A stretch of 50,693 nt of DNA. Origin: Clostridia bacterium. GTDB taxonomy: Bacteria; Bacillota; Clostridia; Christensenellales; Borkfalkiaceae. The position numbers and the translations under genes were made by a program. Shown piece by piece: positions 8,263 through 17,352 of this stretch (position 1 is the first letter of the stretch; the number at the start of each line of letters is the position of its first letter). The DNA lies in contig JAFQEV010000022.1 in the NCBI GenBank assembly GCA_017398825.1, positions 1 to 50,693 of the forward strand, written 5' to 3'. The notes below the pieces were generated by a model. That model made no database searches. It saw nothing but the letters and a program-made list of their open reading frames with translations, and was not told where the DNA came from.

Positions 8263-9276
8263 ATGATAACTAAAACCCTGTTCGGAAAAACTAAAAACGG
8301 CGAGCCCGTGTATAAATACACGCTTTGCTCTGAAAATTCAAGCGCGAGCGTTATAACCTTTGGCGCAACCTTAACCGAGTTTACAGTTCCGTCTAAAAAC
8401 GGAAAGGTAGATATCGTTTTGGGTTACGACGAGCTTTCCTCTTACGAAAATTTAGGCAATTACATAGGTGCAACGGTTGGCAGAAACAGCAATCGCATTA
8501 AGGGCGGTGCTTTTACTTTAAACGGCAAAACTTATCAGCTTAATAAAAACGATGGAGAAAATAATCTCCACGGTGGAAACGTAGGCTTTTCGCACAGAGT
8601 TTGGCAGGAAGAAAGAGTTGATAGCGAAAACAACTCCCTCACCCTTTCCATCTTCTCGCCCGACGGGGAGGAGGGTTTTCCCGGCAATATGACGGCTGGC
8701 GTTAAGTTTACCCTTACCTCGAGCACTCTCGATATCGAGTACTTTGCAACCTCCGATAGCGATACCGTTTGCAACTTTACCAACCATTCATACTTTAATT
8801 TGGACGGGGCAGGCAGTAAAACGGCGCACGAAAACTATTTGAAAATCGACGGGGAGTTTATTACCGAAGTCGATAATACCTTAATTCCAACGGGCAGGTT
8901 GTTACCCGTAAAAAACACGCCTTACGATTTTACCGAATTTAAAAAGATAAAAGAGAATAATTCTAAGGTTGGCTGTTACGACGTTAACTACTGCTTAAAC
9001 GGCGACGGGGCGTACAAGCCCGTAGCTTACGCCTACTCCGATTTGAGTGGTGTTAAAATGACCGTGCTCACCGATAGACCCGCCGTTCAGTTATACGCAG
9101 GCGGTATGAGCGAAAGAGTTGGCAAGGGCGGAATAATATACACCACGCTTGACAGTTATTGTTTGGAAACCCAAACGTATCCCGATGCAATCAACCGTGA
9201 GGATTTCCCCACGGCTATACTTAAAAAAGGTGAGGAACACTACACCAAAACCACCTTTAAATGTGAGATAATATGA
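8263..9276 (+). CDS. galM: Aldose 1-epimerase (galactose mutarotase)
   Basis: A 337-residue cytoplasmic mutarotase that interconverts alpha and beta anomers of aldohexoses, feeding the Leloir pathway or general sugar use. Family motifs are GRNSNRIKGG, NNLHGG, the catalytic-His block NHSYFNL near residue 170, PAVQLYAG, and the C-terminal catalytic Glu in LETQTYPDA. Length is normal. No Shine-Dalgarno sequence is visible before the ATG (the preceding bases are TTAATGCAATT), unlike most genes here. The TGA stop overlaps the asnA ATG, so the two are translated together despite unrelated functions. Confidence 0.95.
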   Translation: MITKTLFGKTKNGEPVYKYTLCSENSSASVITFGATLTEFTVPSKNGKVDIVLGYDELSSYENLGNYIGATVGRNSNRIKGGAFTLNGKTYQLNKNDGENNLHGGNVGFSHRVWQEERVDSENNSLTLSIFSPDGEEGFPGNMTAGVKFTLTSSTLDIEYFATSDSDTVCNFTNHSYFNLDGAGSKTAHENYLKIDGEFITEVDNTLIPTGRLLPVKNTPYDFTEFKKIKENNSKVGCYDVNYCLNGDGAYKPVAYAYSDLSGVKMTVLTDRPAVQLYAGGMSERVGKGGIIYTTLDSYCLETQTYPDAINREDFPTAILKKGEEHYTKTTFKCEII

Positions 9277-10280
9277 AAAGTTTAGTAATACCAAAGAGTT
9301 ATAAACCAAATTGCGACCTTATAACCAACCAAAAGGCTATCAAGTTCGTCAAGGATAATTTTGAGAGAGTTTTTGCCGAAAAGCTCAACCTTACTCGCGT
9401 TTCCGCACCCATCTTAGTTTTTTCAGACACGGGGCTTAACGACGATTTGAGCGGTGTTGAAAGAGCCGTTAGGTTTGACGTTAAGGAGCTCGGTCGCGAT
9501 GCGGAAATCGTTCACAGCCTTGCAAAATGGAAAAGAACGGCACTTAAAAAGTACGGCTTTAAAAGTGGCTACGGCTTGTACACCGATATGAACGCCATTC
9601 GCCGTGATGACAGCGTTGACAATATTCACTCTATCTACGTTGATCAATGGGACTGGGAAAAAGTAATCAATAGGGCGGATAGAACGGTTGAATACTTACA
9701 GCAAACAGTTCAAACTATAGTTGACGCGATTGCCGACGTTAGTGAAATGGCTAAAAGGGAATTTGACTTTTTAACCCTCAACGTAAACAGAAACGTTAAG
9801 TTTATCACCACGCTCGAGGCGGAAGAGTTATACCCCACCCTTTCCGGAAAAGAAAGAGAATACGAGCTTACTAAAAAGTACGGCACGGTATTTTTAATGG
9901 GAATAGGCTCAAAGCTTTTAAACGGCGCTCCGCACGACAGTAGAGCCCCCGATTACGACGACTGGTCACTCAACGGCGATATCTTGTTCTACAACGAGGT
10001 GCTTGACGCTCCGCTTGAAATTTCAAGTATGGGAATACGCGTTGACGAAAAATCTCTCGTTGCTCAGTTAAAAGCACAAGGCAAGGAAGAAAGACTTGCG
10101 TTTGATTACCACAAGCAAATAATCTCGGGCGAACTCCCCTTGACTATCGGCGGTGGAATAGGTCAATCGAGGCTTTGCTTATACCTCCTTCAAAAAGCGC
10201 ATATCGGCGAGGTTCAAGTATCCTTGTGGCCTGACGGTATGGAAGAAGAGGCTAAACGCTTAGGCGTTGATATATTATAA
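9273..10280 (+). CDS. asnA: Aspartate--ammonia ligase (AsnA)
   Basis: A 335-residue ammonia-dependent asparagine synthetase that makes Asn from Asp, NH3 and ATP, with a fold related to class II aminoacyl-tRNA synthetases. Signatures include DTGLNDDLSG, FDVKELGRDAEIVHSLAKWKR, YVDQWDWE and the C-terminal GGGIGQSRL and SLWPD motifs. Length is typical. It starts inside the galM stop (ATGA) and is followed 3 nt later by a strong terminator, so galM-asnA forms a two-gene transcript. No T-box or other leader is visible directly upstream. Confidence 0.96.
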   Translation: MKSLVIPKSYKPNCDLITNQKAIKFVKDNFERVFAEKLNLTRVSAPILVFSDTGLNDDLSGVERAVRFDVKELGRDAEIVHSLAKWKRTALKKYGFKSGYGLYTDMNAIRRDDSVDNIHSIYVDQWDWEKVINRADRTVEYLQQTVQTIVDAIADVSEMAKREFDFLTLNVNRNVKFITTLEAEELYPTLSGKEREYELTKKYGTVFLMGIGSKLLNGAPHDSRAPDYDDWSLNGDILFYNEVLDAPLEISSMGIRVDEKSLVAQLKAQGKEERLAFDYHKQIISGELPLTIGGGIGQSRLCLYLLQKAHIGEVQVSLWPDGMEEEAKRLGVDIL

Positions 10281-10283
10281 GAT

Positions 10284-10313
10284 AAAAAAAAGACGGAGCA
10301 ATCCGTCTTTTTT
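10284..10313. terminator. Bidirectional terminator after asnA
   Basis: The stem AAAAGACGGA/TCCGTCTTTT with loop GCAA carries A8 on the left and T6 on the right. It closes the galM-asnA transcript. Confidence 0.9.
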
Positions 10314-10374
10314 AGTGTTATTTTTTACTATATAAAAAGTTATTGCAATACCCAGTATTGCGTTCAAGTTGAAC

Positions 10375-10845
10375 TTATTCATTATAAACGTTTATTATTC
10401 GTTTACGTTTCTTTACAGCATAATCGTATGCTAAGCGCGTTCCGCTTTTTGTGTTTGTTTTTGGCTTATAACTATAATCATAGTAAAATAAACAACAGTC
10501 AGAACAATCAATCAAATGCTCGTTAAGTTTTATATAGCTTAGCTTTCCACTATTAAAATCTTTATCATAATAATAACTTTCTTCGTAAAACCCTTTTAAA
10601 TATCCGTAATATAAATCATCAATTATAGGGTATTCAGCTCTAACAAAAATGCGTTTCACATTTGGAAATTCCCCTTTCAAATTAGTTACAATCTCGTAAC
10701 ATAATTCGTTAAACTCGCTTTTGCTACCAAATAAAAATACCTCAACACCGCTTTTTATTAAATCATAGATTACTGAGTATACCTTATCTTTTAAATTTTG
10801 AGTGAGAGCAATTTCCCTATGCCCTATAATACAACATACTGACAT
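10375..10845 (-). CDS. SLOG-superfamily (YpsA-like) protein
   Basis: 156 residues from ATG 10845. The N-terminal CCIIGHRE, the nucleotide-pocket-like SGVEVFLFGSKSEF, and the C-terminal SGTRLAYDYAVKKRKRIINVY are the pattern of the SLOG Rossmann-like superfamily (DUF1273/YpsA group), whose members sense or process nucleotide-derived ligands. No catalytic assignment is possible. The start is uncertain: a GTG at 10872 in the same frame coincides with the predicted transcription start, which would make the message leaderless. It is divergent from an XRE regulator across about 100 bp, and its promoter contains a palindromic operator. Regulation by that neighbour is inferred. Confidence 0.6.
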   Translation of the reverse strand: MSVCCIIGHREIALTQNLKDKVYSVIYDLIKSGVEVFLFGSKSEFNELCYEIVTNLKGEFPNVKRIFVRAEYPIIDDLYYGYLKGFYEESYYYDKDFNSGKLSYIKLNEHLIDCSDCCLFYYDYSYKPKTNTKSGTRLAYDYAVKKRKRIINVYNE

Positions 10846-10877
10846 TATAATCCAAACACCAAAAATTCTCACCTCTT

Positions 10878-10940
10878 ATTATATCACTCAATATATTGAG
10901 CGTCAATAATATTATTAAATTTATTGAGTATAATGTGAAT
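10878..10940. promoter_or_regulatory. Divergent promoters with palindromic operator
   Basis: On the minus strand, -35 TTGACG (10906-10901), a 17-bp spacer and -10 TATAAT (10883-10878) form a near-consensus promoter for the SLOG gene. The spacer holds the perfect palindrome CTCAATATATTGAG (10887-10900). On the plus strand, TATAAT (10929-10934) precedes the regulator ATG by 6 nt, with a half operator TTATTGAG at 10921-10928. Autoregulation by the XRE protein is inferred. Confidence 0.65.
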
Positions 10941-11147
10941 ATGAAAATATTCGCTGAAAGATTATTAGAATTAAGAAAAGAACGTGGGTTAAGTCAAGCC
11001 ACACTTGCTGAAGAACTGCAGGTTAGCCCGTCGGTTGTTTGCTACTGGGAAACAAATCAAAGCGAACCTACTGCACCTAATCTTAACAAGTTGGCTGATT
11101 ATTTTAACGTTTCAGTTGATTATTTGCTTGGAAGAAAAGAATATTAA
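10941..11147 (+). CDS. XRE-family HTH transcriptional regulator (small)
   Basis: 68 residues, essentially a single helix-turn-helix domain: RLLELRKERGLSQATLAEEL, recognition region SPSVVCYWETNQSEPT, and the typical ending LADYFNVSVDYLLGRKEY. It probably binds the palindrome 40-55 bp upstream and controls itself and the divergent SLOG gene. The ATG at 10941 is chosen because the XRE domain starts there. There is no Shine-Dalgarno, and the -10 box ends 6 nt before the ATG, so the mRNA is probably leaderless. Targets beyond this locus are unknown. Confidence 0.9.
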   Translation: MKIFAERLLELRKERGLSQATLAEELQVSPSVVCYWETNQSEPTAPNLNKLADYFNVSVDYLLGRKEY

Positions 11148-11179
11148 AAAACTCAAAGTTAGGCTTACTTTGAGTTTTT
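11146..11179. terminator. Bidirectional terminator
   Basis: The stem AAAAAACTCAAAGT/ACTTTGAGTTTTT ends the small XRE gene. In the other direction it overlaps the last codons of the convergent exonuclease gene. Confidence 0.85.
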
Positions 11180-12226
11180 ATTTTGCTGAGATTTTTTCTC
11201 AAGTGATTTTTGTTTTAAATATTCCGCCCTCTTTTCAAGGCGCTTTTGCCTTGCCTCTCTGCGATGCTTTTTGATAAGCTCGCTATCGCCTGAAAAGTCA
11301 ATAGCGGGCAATTCGCCCACCATGTTTATAAACGCATCGAAAGTGATGGGCGTTATCCTCTTTCTTCCCTCGTTGCGAAGAGTTAAGGACTTTTTCTCCT
11401 TTTCAGTAAAAGTTCCGTCTTTCGATACGAAGTGATTGCAGTTTTCAATCTGACCAACCCTGCCGTTTAGCTCGTATATTTTCTTTATCGCTCGGCGGTA
11501 GGTATCAACGTCACCATACTTTAACTCGTCTGAAAACGCGAACGACTTGTACGATAAACCGCCCTTGTATCTGCGGTTGTGCCTATAATTTTTATCAATA
11601 AAGTCGTTTATAAGGCAGTTAAGTTCCTTTTTAGTGTAAACGCCGTTGGTGCACGGAGTTGTTTCAATCTTGCTATTTACACCTTGGGTTATGTGGTATT
11701 TGTTGAGCACCCCGTCTATCGTTAAACCCAAACTTTCGGTTATGTTTTTTAAAAGGAGTAAGGTTACGCGCGCGTCCTCATCGCTACGGTGAGCCAGGTA
11801 CTCTATGCCCATCTCGTTGGCAACGCTTTCAAGCCCACTTGCGTTTTGGCGTTTTTCAACAGTCTTATGTAAAAGCTGAATATCCAAAAACTCGTACTCT
11901 ATTTTATCGAGCTTGTATATATCGCAAGCGTTGTTTAAAAAGTCAACGTCGTTAGAAACGGAAAAACCGATTATAAGGTCGCTTTCCTTAAACAGCCTTT
12001 TAATCTCTTCATAATACTCGGGAAAGGGCTTTTGCGCCTTGATAAACGCCTTGTCGTAATGGAGCTTAATTCTCGGCTCGTAGCGCTTGCCGTGTGGGCG
12101 CATTACGATATCTCTTTGCTCGATTATATTAAATTTTTCATCTGCAATGCAGTAACCGAAAGTGCACATGCTACCATCGCTATGACTACCGGTTGTGCTT
12201 TCGATATCGTAAGAAAGTATCTTCAT
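11165..12226 (-). CDS. DnaQ-like DEDD 3'-5' exonuclease domain protein
   Basis: 353 residues. The N-terminal half is an RNase H-like DEDDh exonuclease: D and E in YDIEST (7-9), D in FSVSNDVDF (near 112), and H with D in AHRSDEDAR (near 165). These residues coordinate the two metals for 3'-5' nucleotide removal. The C-terminal half (about 200-353) has no recognised domain and ends in a Lys/Arg/Glu-rich helical tail (HRREARQKRLEKRAEYL), perhaps for nucleic acid binding. It could act in DNA repair or RNA trimming; the sequence does not decide. It is transcribed alone, convergent with the XRE gene. Confidence 0.8.
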   Translation of the reverse strand: MKILSYDIESTTGSHSDGSMCTFGYCIADEKFNIIEQRDIVMRPHGKRYEPRIKLHYDKAFIKAQKPFPEYYEEIKRLFKESDLIIGFSVSNDVDFLNNACDIYKLDKIEYEFLDIQLLHKTVEKRQNASGLESVANEMGIEYLAHRSDEDARVTLLLLKNITESLGLTIDGVLNKYHITQGVNSKIETTPCTNGVYTKKELNCLINDFIDKNYRHNRRYKGGLSYKSFAFSDELKYGDVDTYRRAIKKIYELNGRVGQIENCNHFVSKDGTFTEKEKKSLTLRNEGRKRITPITFDAFINMVGELPAIDFSGDSELIKKHRREARQKRLEKRAEYLKQKSLEKKSQQNKNSK

Positions 12227-12237
12227 AAATTCCCCGT

Positions 12238-12270
12238 AAAAAGTCCGCCGATTAAAAAGGCGGACTTTTT
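12238..12270. terminator. Intrinsic terminator
   Basis: The 12-bp stem AAAAAGTCCGCC/GGCGGACTTTTT lies downstream of the minus-strand lipoprotein ending at 12287, and just upstream of the exonuclease start. Confidence 0.9.
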
Positions 12271-12286
12271 GAGTTTTTTCGATTTT

Positions 12287-13876
12287 TTATTCTTCGTCAG
12301 TAGTTTCTTCAGGATACGTTGCATCTAAAGCGGTGGTGAACGCCTTTGCATTGTCCTCTGTCATTTTACCAACGATAGTGTTGCCAAGAGCAATTACCTC
12401 AGCTCTTTCAAGCTCGGAATGGTCTTCAAGATAGGTTTCGTATGCAGTCTTGCCGTTTTCACCTACGGTTGCATCGTCAATCTTAGAAACGTCAACCGAA
12501 TAGGTGTAGCCTTGGAAAATCGCATCGCTGTAAACGCAAATGAACTTGTTGTTAACAACTCTCGGCGCAAACCACTCAGTTACCGATTTTGCCTTAATTG
12601 CATTGATCTTTTTAAGCTCAGCGCCTGCAGTTACAAGGTCAATTCTATAATAGTCACCAGCGCTACCGCAAAGATACATATAGTTGCCGTCAACAGACGA
12701 GATGTTGTAGCCTTCCGCATCGCCCGAAACGAGCGTTCTGCCGTGATATTCGTTGCTTAAGTTTTCATAGTTGAATTTTACAAGACCCTTTAAGTAGGTG
12801 GTGTTTTCAACGTAGTAAACTTCGTTTAAAGACTTAAAGTAAGAGGTTGATGCAAGAGCGGTATCAATATAGGTGTTGCTCTTGCCCATTTCCTCAAGGT
12901 TTGCAACGGTTGCCGTTTTAGTAAGGTCTAAACCGAAGTAGTATGCAGTAGCGAGATTTGTATCAACGCTCGATACCTTCATAACTAAAACTTTACCGGT
13001 GTTCTTAATAAGGTTAACCGTAACACCCATGAAATCGGTGTAATACGTGCCATCGTCATAACTGAAAATCTTTGCCTTATAAGTAGCGTCTTCCTTTCTA
13101 CCGTCTCTCTCAAGAGCGTTTTGACCGCAACCGCTGTATACGAGCTCGGCATCAGCGCTACCAACGTTGTAGAGGTAAACCTCTGAGAACGCCTCGTCAG
13201 CCTTTAAAGATTCGGAGTACGCTGCCTTAGCAAAGAAAATCTTGCTGGAATTATCGTCCGCAAACAAGAGGGAAGAATAACCGCTCGTGCTGTAAACCTC
13301 GCTACCAGCCATATCTAAAACTCTAAACTTCTTAACGTCCTTCTCGTCAACCTTTTCGGTGTACTCGTACGCAAGATATACCTTACCGCCGTTTTGAATG
13401 AACTGATATTTGCTAACGGTGCTATCTTCATAGCCTATTCTTTGCGACTTCGCGTCTTTAAGATTGAAATATCTAAAATCGGTGTAATCACTTCTGATTG
13501 TTCCAGACTTATCCTTTTCATCATAGGGAGATGCGTAGTATACGGTATCGCCGTAAATAAATACGCCGTTGGTTGCCGATGATGTTGCCATAAGTTTGGG
13601 AATTACCACCTCAACGCCTGCATCTTTAACGCCTATCTCGCTCGTTTTAACACGGCAGAGCGCACCTTTTAAAACGCTACCCATCTCATTGCTGTTAAAA
13701 TCGGTTGCTACGCCGTTGATAAAATAGAGGTAATCTCCCTTTTCAACTGCGAAAGTGCCGTTGCCCGACTTAACCTCACCGCCTACGTTGGCAAGCGGGC
13801 TAACGTCATCCTTACAGCCTGTCAAGCAAACGAGCATAGTGAGCACGGTGAGTAATAATGCTAAAAACTTCTTCAT
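12287..13876 (-). CDS. Large lipoprotein of unknown function
   Basis: 529 residues. A lipoprotein signal peptide (MKKFLALLLTVLTML, lipobox LTGC) predicts membrane anchoring on the outer face. The body has many repeats of the type GDYLYFINGV, GDTVYYAS and GNYMYLCGS, in which a short aromatic strand follows G-D/N. This suggests a beta-propeller-like fold similar in style to DUF5050 proteins, but I cannot assign a family. The C-terminus is acidic (YPEETTDEE). A promoter is visible about 120 nt upstream (TTGATT-17 bp-TATAAT, 14025-13997), giving a long leader with a small GC-rich hairpin (CGCGT/ACGCG near 13963-13976). It is monocistronic, with its own terminator. Confidence 0.75.
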   Translation of the reverse strand: MKKFLALLLTVLTMLVCLTGCKDDVSPLANVGGEVKSGNGTFAVEKGDYLYFINGVATDFNSNEMGSVLKGALCRVKTSEIGVKDAGVEVVIPKLMATSSATNGVFIYGDTVYYASPYDEKDKSGTIRSDYTDFRYFNLKDAKSQRIGYEDSTVSKYQFIQNGGKVYLAYEYTEKVDEKDVKKFRVLDMAGSEVYSTSGYSSLLFADDNSSKIFFAKAAYSESLKADEAFSEVYLYNVGSADAELVYSGCGQNALERDGRKEDATYKAKIFSYDDGTYYTDFMGVTVNLIKNTGKVLVMKVSSVDTNLATAYYFGLDLTKTATVANLEEMGKSNTYIDTALASTSYFKSLNEVYYVENTTYLKGLVKFNYENLSNEYHGRTLVSGDAEGYNISSVDGNYMYLCGSAGDYYRIDLVTAGAELKKINAIKAKSVTEWFAPRVVNNKFICVYSDAIFQGYTYSVDVSKIDDATVGENGKTAYETYLEDHSELERAEVIALGNTIVGKMTEDNAKAFTTALDATYPEETTDEE

Positions 13877-14074
13877 ATCTTCTCCCTTAAGCTTTAAGGC
13901 AAATGCGCCTTAAAAGTGGAATAATTGATTATATTCGCGCATAAAGTATAAAAACTAACGGCGCGCGTGTATACGCGTGAGCATTATACATATAACATTA
14001 TATACTAAAACTTTATAATAATCAATGATTTTTTAACGAAATTTAGTTCAAGATTTTTAAAATAGAGGGGAATT

Positions 14075-14326
14075 ATGGAAAAATTCGGCTTGTTTGACTT
14101 GATTGAAAAACTATCACCATTAAAAAACACCGCTCAATCGCTTTTGCCTATGATTGAAAAGGTTTCTTCCGCCGTGGGAGCAAAACCTCCTAAAGACAAT
14201 CAAAAGCCGATAAATGCTGAAAACAAGCCTAAGCCCTCTCGTCCCTCAACCGCACCAGCGCTCGCTTATATTAAACGACACGAGGAAATGAGCAAAAGAA
14301 TAGATTTAACGACAAAAAAGCGGTAG
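14075..14326 (+). CDS. Small hypothetical protein
   Basis: An 83-residue protein with a GAGGGG ribosome binding site 5 nt before the ATG and a dedicated terminator, so it is probably real. The first 35 residues can form amphipathic helices (FGLFDLIEKLSPLKNTAQSL). The middle is Pro/Lys-rich and probably disordered (KPKPSRPSTAP), and the C-terminus is basic. No family is recognised. The sequence gives no signal peptide or membrane segment. Confidence 0.65.
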   Translation: MEKFGLFDLIEKLSPLKNTAQSLLPMIEKVSSAVGAKPPKDNQKPINAENKPKPSRPSTAPALAYIKRHEEMSKRIDLTTKKR

Positions 14327-14344
14327 AATTTTCTACCGCTTTTT
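14314..14344. terminator. Bidirectional terminator
   Basis: The stem AAAAGCGGTAGAA/TTCTACCGCTTTT lies between the convergent small gene (ending 14326) and the patatin gene (ending 14350), and can serve both. Confidence 0.85.
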
Positions 14345-14349
14345 AGGTT

Positions 14350-15165
14350 CTATCTGTTTGACGAGCGAATTTTACTTGCTCTTTTCTTTTCAATGATTTC
14401 CTTAATTTTTTGAGCGTTTTCAAGCCCTGCTTTATAGCCTTGTTCGTAGGCAAAGCGGAGGTTTTCAACTTTAAACTGGCTCATGTTGCCAAGTTCTGGG
14501 CAAATGAGTAAATCGTGGCGATAACTCTTTAACTGCCTACGGCGCAAATACGCGCTGTTTGCGTCAACCGTTCTTAAAACGTGATTTAATAACCCCTTGT
14601 TCTTTTGATAATCGGGAAGAGGCCCTAAAACGTCAACAACGATAACGGCGTCCGCATTAAAATCTTTAACACAGGTTAAAGGAAGAGGCATAAATATACC
14701 TCCGTCAACGAGTACTCTATTCCCCATTTCAACTGGGCGGAATACCGCAGGTATTGAGGAGCTTGCTCTAACCGCCTCGGCTACGCTACCCGTTTTGAGC
14801 ACTACTACCTCGCCGGTAACAATGTCACCTGCGATACACTCAAAGGGAATTTGGAGGTCGCTAAACGTTTTATCACCTAATAGCTCTTCAAGCCTCTTTC
14901 TAAGCTTAGCCGATTTTAAAATACTCTTTTTGTTGAAAGGGAAAATAGACGCGTCCGCCAGTTGTGACATTTTCATAGTATCCACAATCTTTAGCATATC
15001 CGCAGGTTTCATTCCGCTTGCATAGCAACCGCCTATAACCGAGCCCATAGAACAACCGGCAATAAAATCGGGTTTTATCCCGTTCTCGTCCATTGCCTGC
15101 AAAAAGCCTATGTGCGCTATACCGCGCGCACCGCCAGCGCCTAATACGAAACAAGTTTTAATCAT
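14350..15165 (-). CDS. Patatin-like phospholipase (RssA type)
   Basis: A 271-residue cytoplasmic patatin-family acyl hydrolase. Signatures are the oxyanion loop GAGGARG (9-15), the nucleophile GCSMG (Ser39), and the Asp of DGG in VLVDGGIFMP, giving the Ser-Asp dyad. The family hydrolyses phospholipid or other acyl esters; the substrate is unknown. The ATG at 15165 is used because AAGGTGG lies 6 nt upstream, whereas the GTG at 15174 is part of that ribosome binding site. It is monocistronic. Confidence 0.88.
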   Translation of the reverse strand: MIKTCFVLGAGGARGIAHIGFLQAMDENGIKPDFIAGCSMGSVIGGCYASGMKPADMLKIVDTMKMSQLADASIFPFNKKSILKSAKLRKRLEELLGDKTFSDLQIPFECIAGDIVTGEVVVLKTGSVAEAVRASSSIPAVFRPVEMGNRVLVDGGIFMPLPLTCVKDFNADAVIVVDVLGPLPDYQKNKGLLNHVLRTVDANSAYLRRRQLKSYRHDLLICPELGNMSQFKVENLRFAYEQGYKAGLENAQKIKEIIEKKRASKIRSSNR

Positions 15166-15221
15166 ATCGTCCACCTTAAAAGTATAAACCGTTTTTCACG
15201 TTATTATTCGCAAAAATTGCC

Positions 15222-15248
15222 AAAAGCCGCCGCAAAGTTGCGACGGCT
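15222..15248 (-). terminator. Terminator of pckG
   Basis: On the minus strand, AGCCGTCGC/GCGGCGGCT forms a GC-rich stem with a short loop, followed by TTTTGGCAATTTTT. It lies 37 nt after the pckG stop. Confidence 0.75.
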
Positions 15249-15285
15249 CGTTGCTTTTTATATAAAGTTTGCTATCAAACTACTC

Positions 15286-17103
15286 TTATTTAGACAATCT
15301 GTCTTCCAAAGCAGCAAGTTCTTTAGCAAGCTCTGCAGGAAGTCTATCGCCAAACTGTGCGTAGAATTCTTTAATACCCTTAACTTCTTCAAGCCAAGTA
15401 GCAGTATCAACGTTAAGGAGTTCCTTAACGGTGTCAACGTCGATATCAAGACCCTCAATATTGATGTCTTCCGCGTTGGGAACGTAACCGATAGCTACCT
15501 CGTTAGCGCTAACCTCACCCTTGCATCTCTTGATAATCCATTCAAGAACGCGGAGGTTATCACCAAAGCCCGGCCAAATGAAGTTGCCTTCATCGTCAGT
15601 TCTAAACCAGTTAACGTTGAAGATTTTGGGTTGATTGCCGATCTTCTTGCCCATTTCAATCCAGTGAGCAAAGTAGTCAGCCATATTGTAGCCAACGAAG
15701 GGACGCATTGCCATCGGGTCACGACGAACTACGCCTACCGCACCAGTAGCTGCAGCAGTAGTTTCAGACGCCATGATAGAACCTACGAATACACCGCTGT
15801 TCCAGTCTCTCGATTGATATACGAGCGGAGCAGTCTTTGCACGTCTACCACCAAATACGATAGCAGTTACGGGAACGCCTTCAGGTGCTTCGAATTCAGA
15901 AGAAATGCAGGGGCAGTTAACCGCAGGAGCGGTGAAACGGCTGTTGGGGTGAGCAGCCTTAACTTCCTTGCCGTTTTCATCAACGGTGTCAGGAGTCCAG
16001 GGGTTACCCTTCCAGTCAATAAGCTTAGCAGGCTTTTTCTTGTCTGCAGTATCTTTTTCCATAGCTTCCCACCAAACGGTGTTAGTTTCAGGATCTAACG
16101 CAACGTTGGTGAAAATGGTGTTTTTCATAGTGGAGTATAATGCGTTGGGGTTGGACTTCTTGTTAGTACCAGGAGCAACGCCGAAGAAACCGTTTTCGGG
16201 GTTGATAGCCCAAAGTCTACCGTCCTTACCTACTCTAAGCCAAGCAATATCGTCACCTACACACCATACTTTGTAGCCCTTCTTAGCATAAGTTTCGGGG
16301 GGAATAAGCATTGCAAGGTTGGTCTTACCGCAAGCCGAGGGGAACGCAGCGGTGATGTAGTTGATTTCGCCTTGAGGATTTTGGATACCTACGATGAGCA
16401 TGTGCTCAGCCATCCAGCCCTCGTTCTTACCTTGATAAGATGCGATACGAAGTGCAAAGCACTTTTTGCCGAGAAGAACGTTTCCGCCGTAACCGGAGTT
16501 AACCGACCAAATAGTATTGTCCTGAGGGAAGTGGAGAATGTATCTCTTTTCAGGATCAAGGTCAGCTTTTGCGTGAAGACCGCGAACGAAATCGTTGCTG
16601 TCACCAAGAACGTCAAGAACAGCCTTGCCGATTCTCGTCATAATCTTCATGGAAACTACTACGTAGATAGAGTCGGTTACCTCGATACCTACCTTAGAAA
16701 AAGTCGAGCCAACAGCGCCCATAGAGTACGGAATAACGTACATCGTTCTACCCTTCATAGCACCGTCGAAAATCTTGCCTACTTTATCGTAAGCCTCAGC
16801 AGGTGCCATCCAGTTGTTGATAGGGCCTGCATCTTCTTGCTTGTCACAGCAAATAAAGGTTCTGCCTTCTACACGCGCAACGTCGTTAACGTCAGAACGG
16901 TGAAGGTAGCAACCGGGAAGTTTTTCTTCGTTGAGTTTGATGAGCTCGCCCGTCTTTAAAGCCTCTTGCCTTAAACCCTCAAGCTGAGCCTCGTCACCCG
17001 TAATCCAAACGATATTGTCAGGCTTACAAAGGTTTGCACTGTCTTCAACGAATTTTAAAACTTGTGCGTTTTTGGTAAATTCGTTACTAATCTGGTACTT
17101 CAT
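15286..17103 (-). CDS. pckG: Phosphoenolpyruvate carboxykinase (GTP)
   Basis: A 605-residue GTP-dependent PEPCK that interconverts oxaloacetate and PEP with GTP/GDP, for gluconeogenesis or, in many anaerobes, PEP carboxylation toward C4 acids. Motifs are the kinase loop FPSACGKTNLAML, metal-site GDDIAWL, NCPCISSEFE, and the guanine-site region GRRAKTAPLVYQSRDW. Length is standard for the GTP type, which is unrelated in sequence to the ATP-type pckA found in many Firmicutes. GGAGG lies upstream of the ATG, and a consensus-like promoter stands about 85 bp upstream. Biased codon use on this strand leaves a long antisense open frame, suggesting high expression. Confidence 0.97.
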   Translation of the reverse strand: MKYQISNEFTKNAQVLKFVEDSANLCKPDNIVWITGDEAQLEGLRQEALKTGELIKLNEEKLPGCYLHRSDVNDVARVEGRTFICCDKQEDAGPINNWMAPAEAYDKVGKIFDGAMKGRTMYVIPYSMGAVGSTFSKVGIEVTDSIYVVVSMKIMTRIGKAVLDVLGDSNDFVRGLHAKADLDPEKRYILHFPQDNTIWSVNSGYGGNVLLGKKCFALRIASYQGKNEGWMAEHMLIVGIQNPQGEINYITAAFPSACGKTNLAMLIPPETYAKKGYKVWCVGDDIAWLRVGKDGRLWAINPENGFFGVAPGTNKKSNPNALYSTMKNTIFTNVALDPETNTVWWEAMEKDTADKKKPAKLIDWKGNPWTPDTVDENGKEVKAAHPNSRFTAPAVNCPCISSEFEAPEGVPVTAIVFGGRRAKTAPLVYQSRDWNSGVFVGSIMASETTAAATGAVGVVRRDPMAMRPFVGYNMADYFAHWIEMGKKIGNQPKIFNVNWFRTDDEGNFIWPGFGDNLRVLEWIIKRCKGEVSANEVAIGYVPNAEDINIEGLDIDVDTVKELLNVDTATWLEEVKGIKEFYAQFGDRLPAELAKELAALEDRLSK

Positions 17104-17186
17104 ATTAAAAATGCCTCCATTAAAATATCTTTTATTGCATTGCTTTGCGTTTATATTCTATATAAACACAAATTTTCACTGTAGTT

Positions 17187-17215
17187 ATTTTATCATACGT
17201 TGTGCAAATTGTAAA
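17187..17215 (-). promoter_or_regulatory. pckG promoter
   Basis: On the minus strand, TTTACA (17215-17210), a 17-bp spacer and TAAAAT (17192-17187) give a sigma-A-type promoter and a leader of about 75 nt. The rest of the 17104-17352 gap is AT-rich, with nothing else recognised. Confidence 0.6.
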
Positions 17216-17352
17216 CAGTTTTTATCAAATTTTACGTTTTTTACACAAATATGTGTTTAGGGGGCAAACAAGTTACAAAATATGTTCGAATTTTGCATAA
17301 ATCGTTATTTTTAACCGCTTAAAATAATATATCTTAGAAAGAGGAATTAAAG

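Noticed and set aside
10375..11147. SLOG/XRE pair as a toxin-antitoxin system
   Set aside because: The SLOG-like protein shows no toxin fold, and the genes are divergent, unlike most TA operons. A regulator-target pair is simpler.
15217..16098. A 293-codon open frame on the plus strand opposite pckG
   Set aside because: pckG is a certain gene on the other strand. The antisense frame has no family resemblance or ribosome binding site and results from biased codon use.
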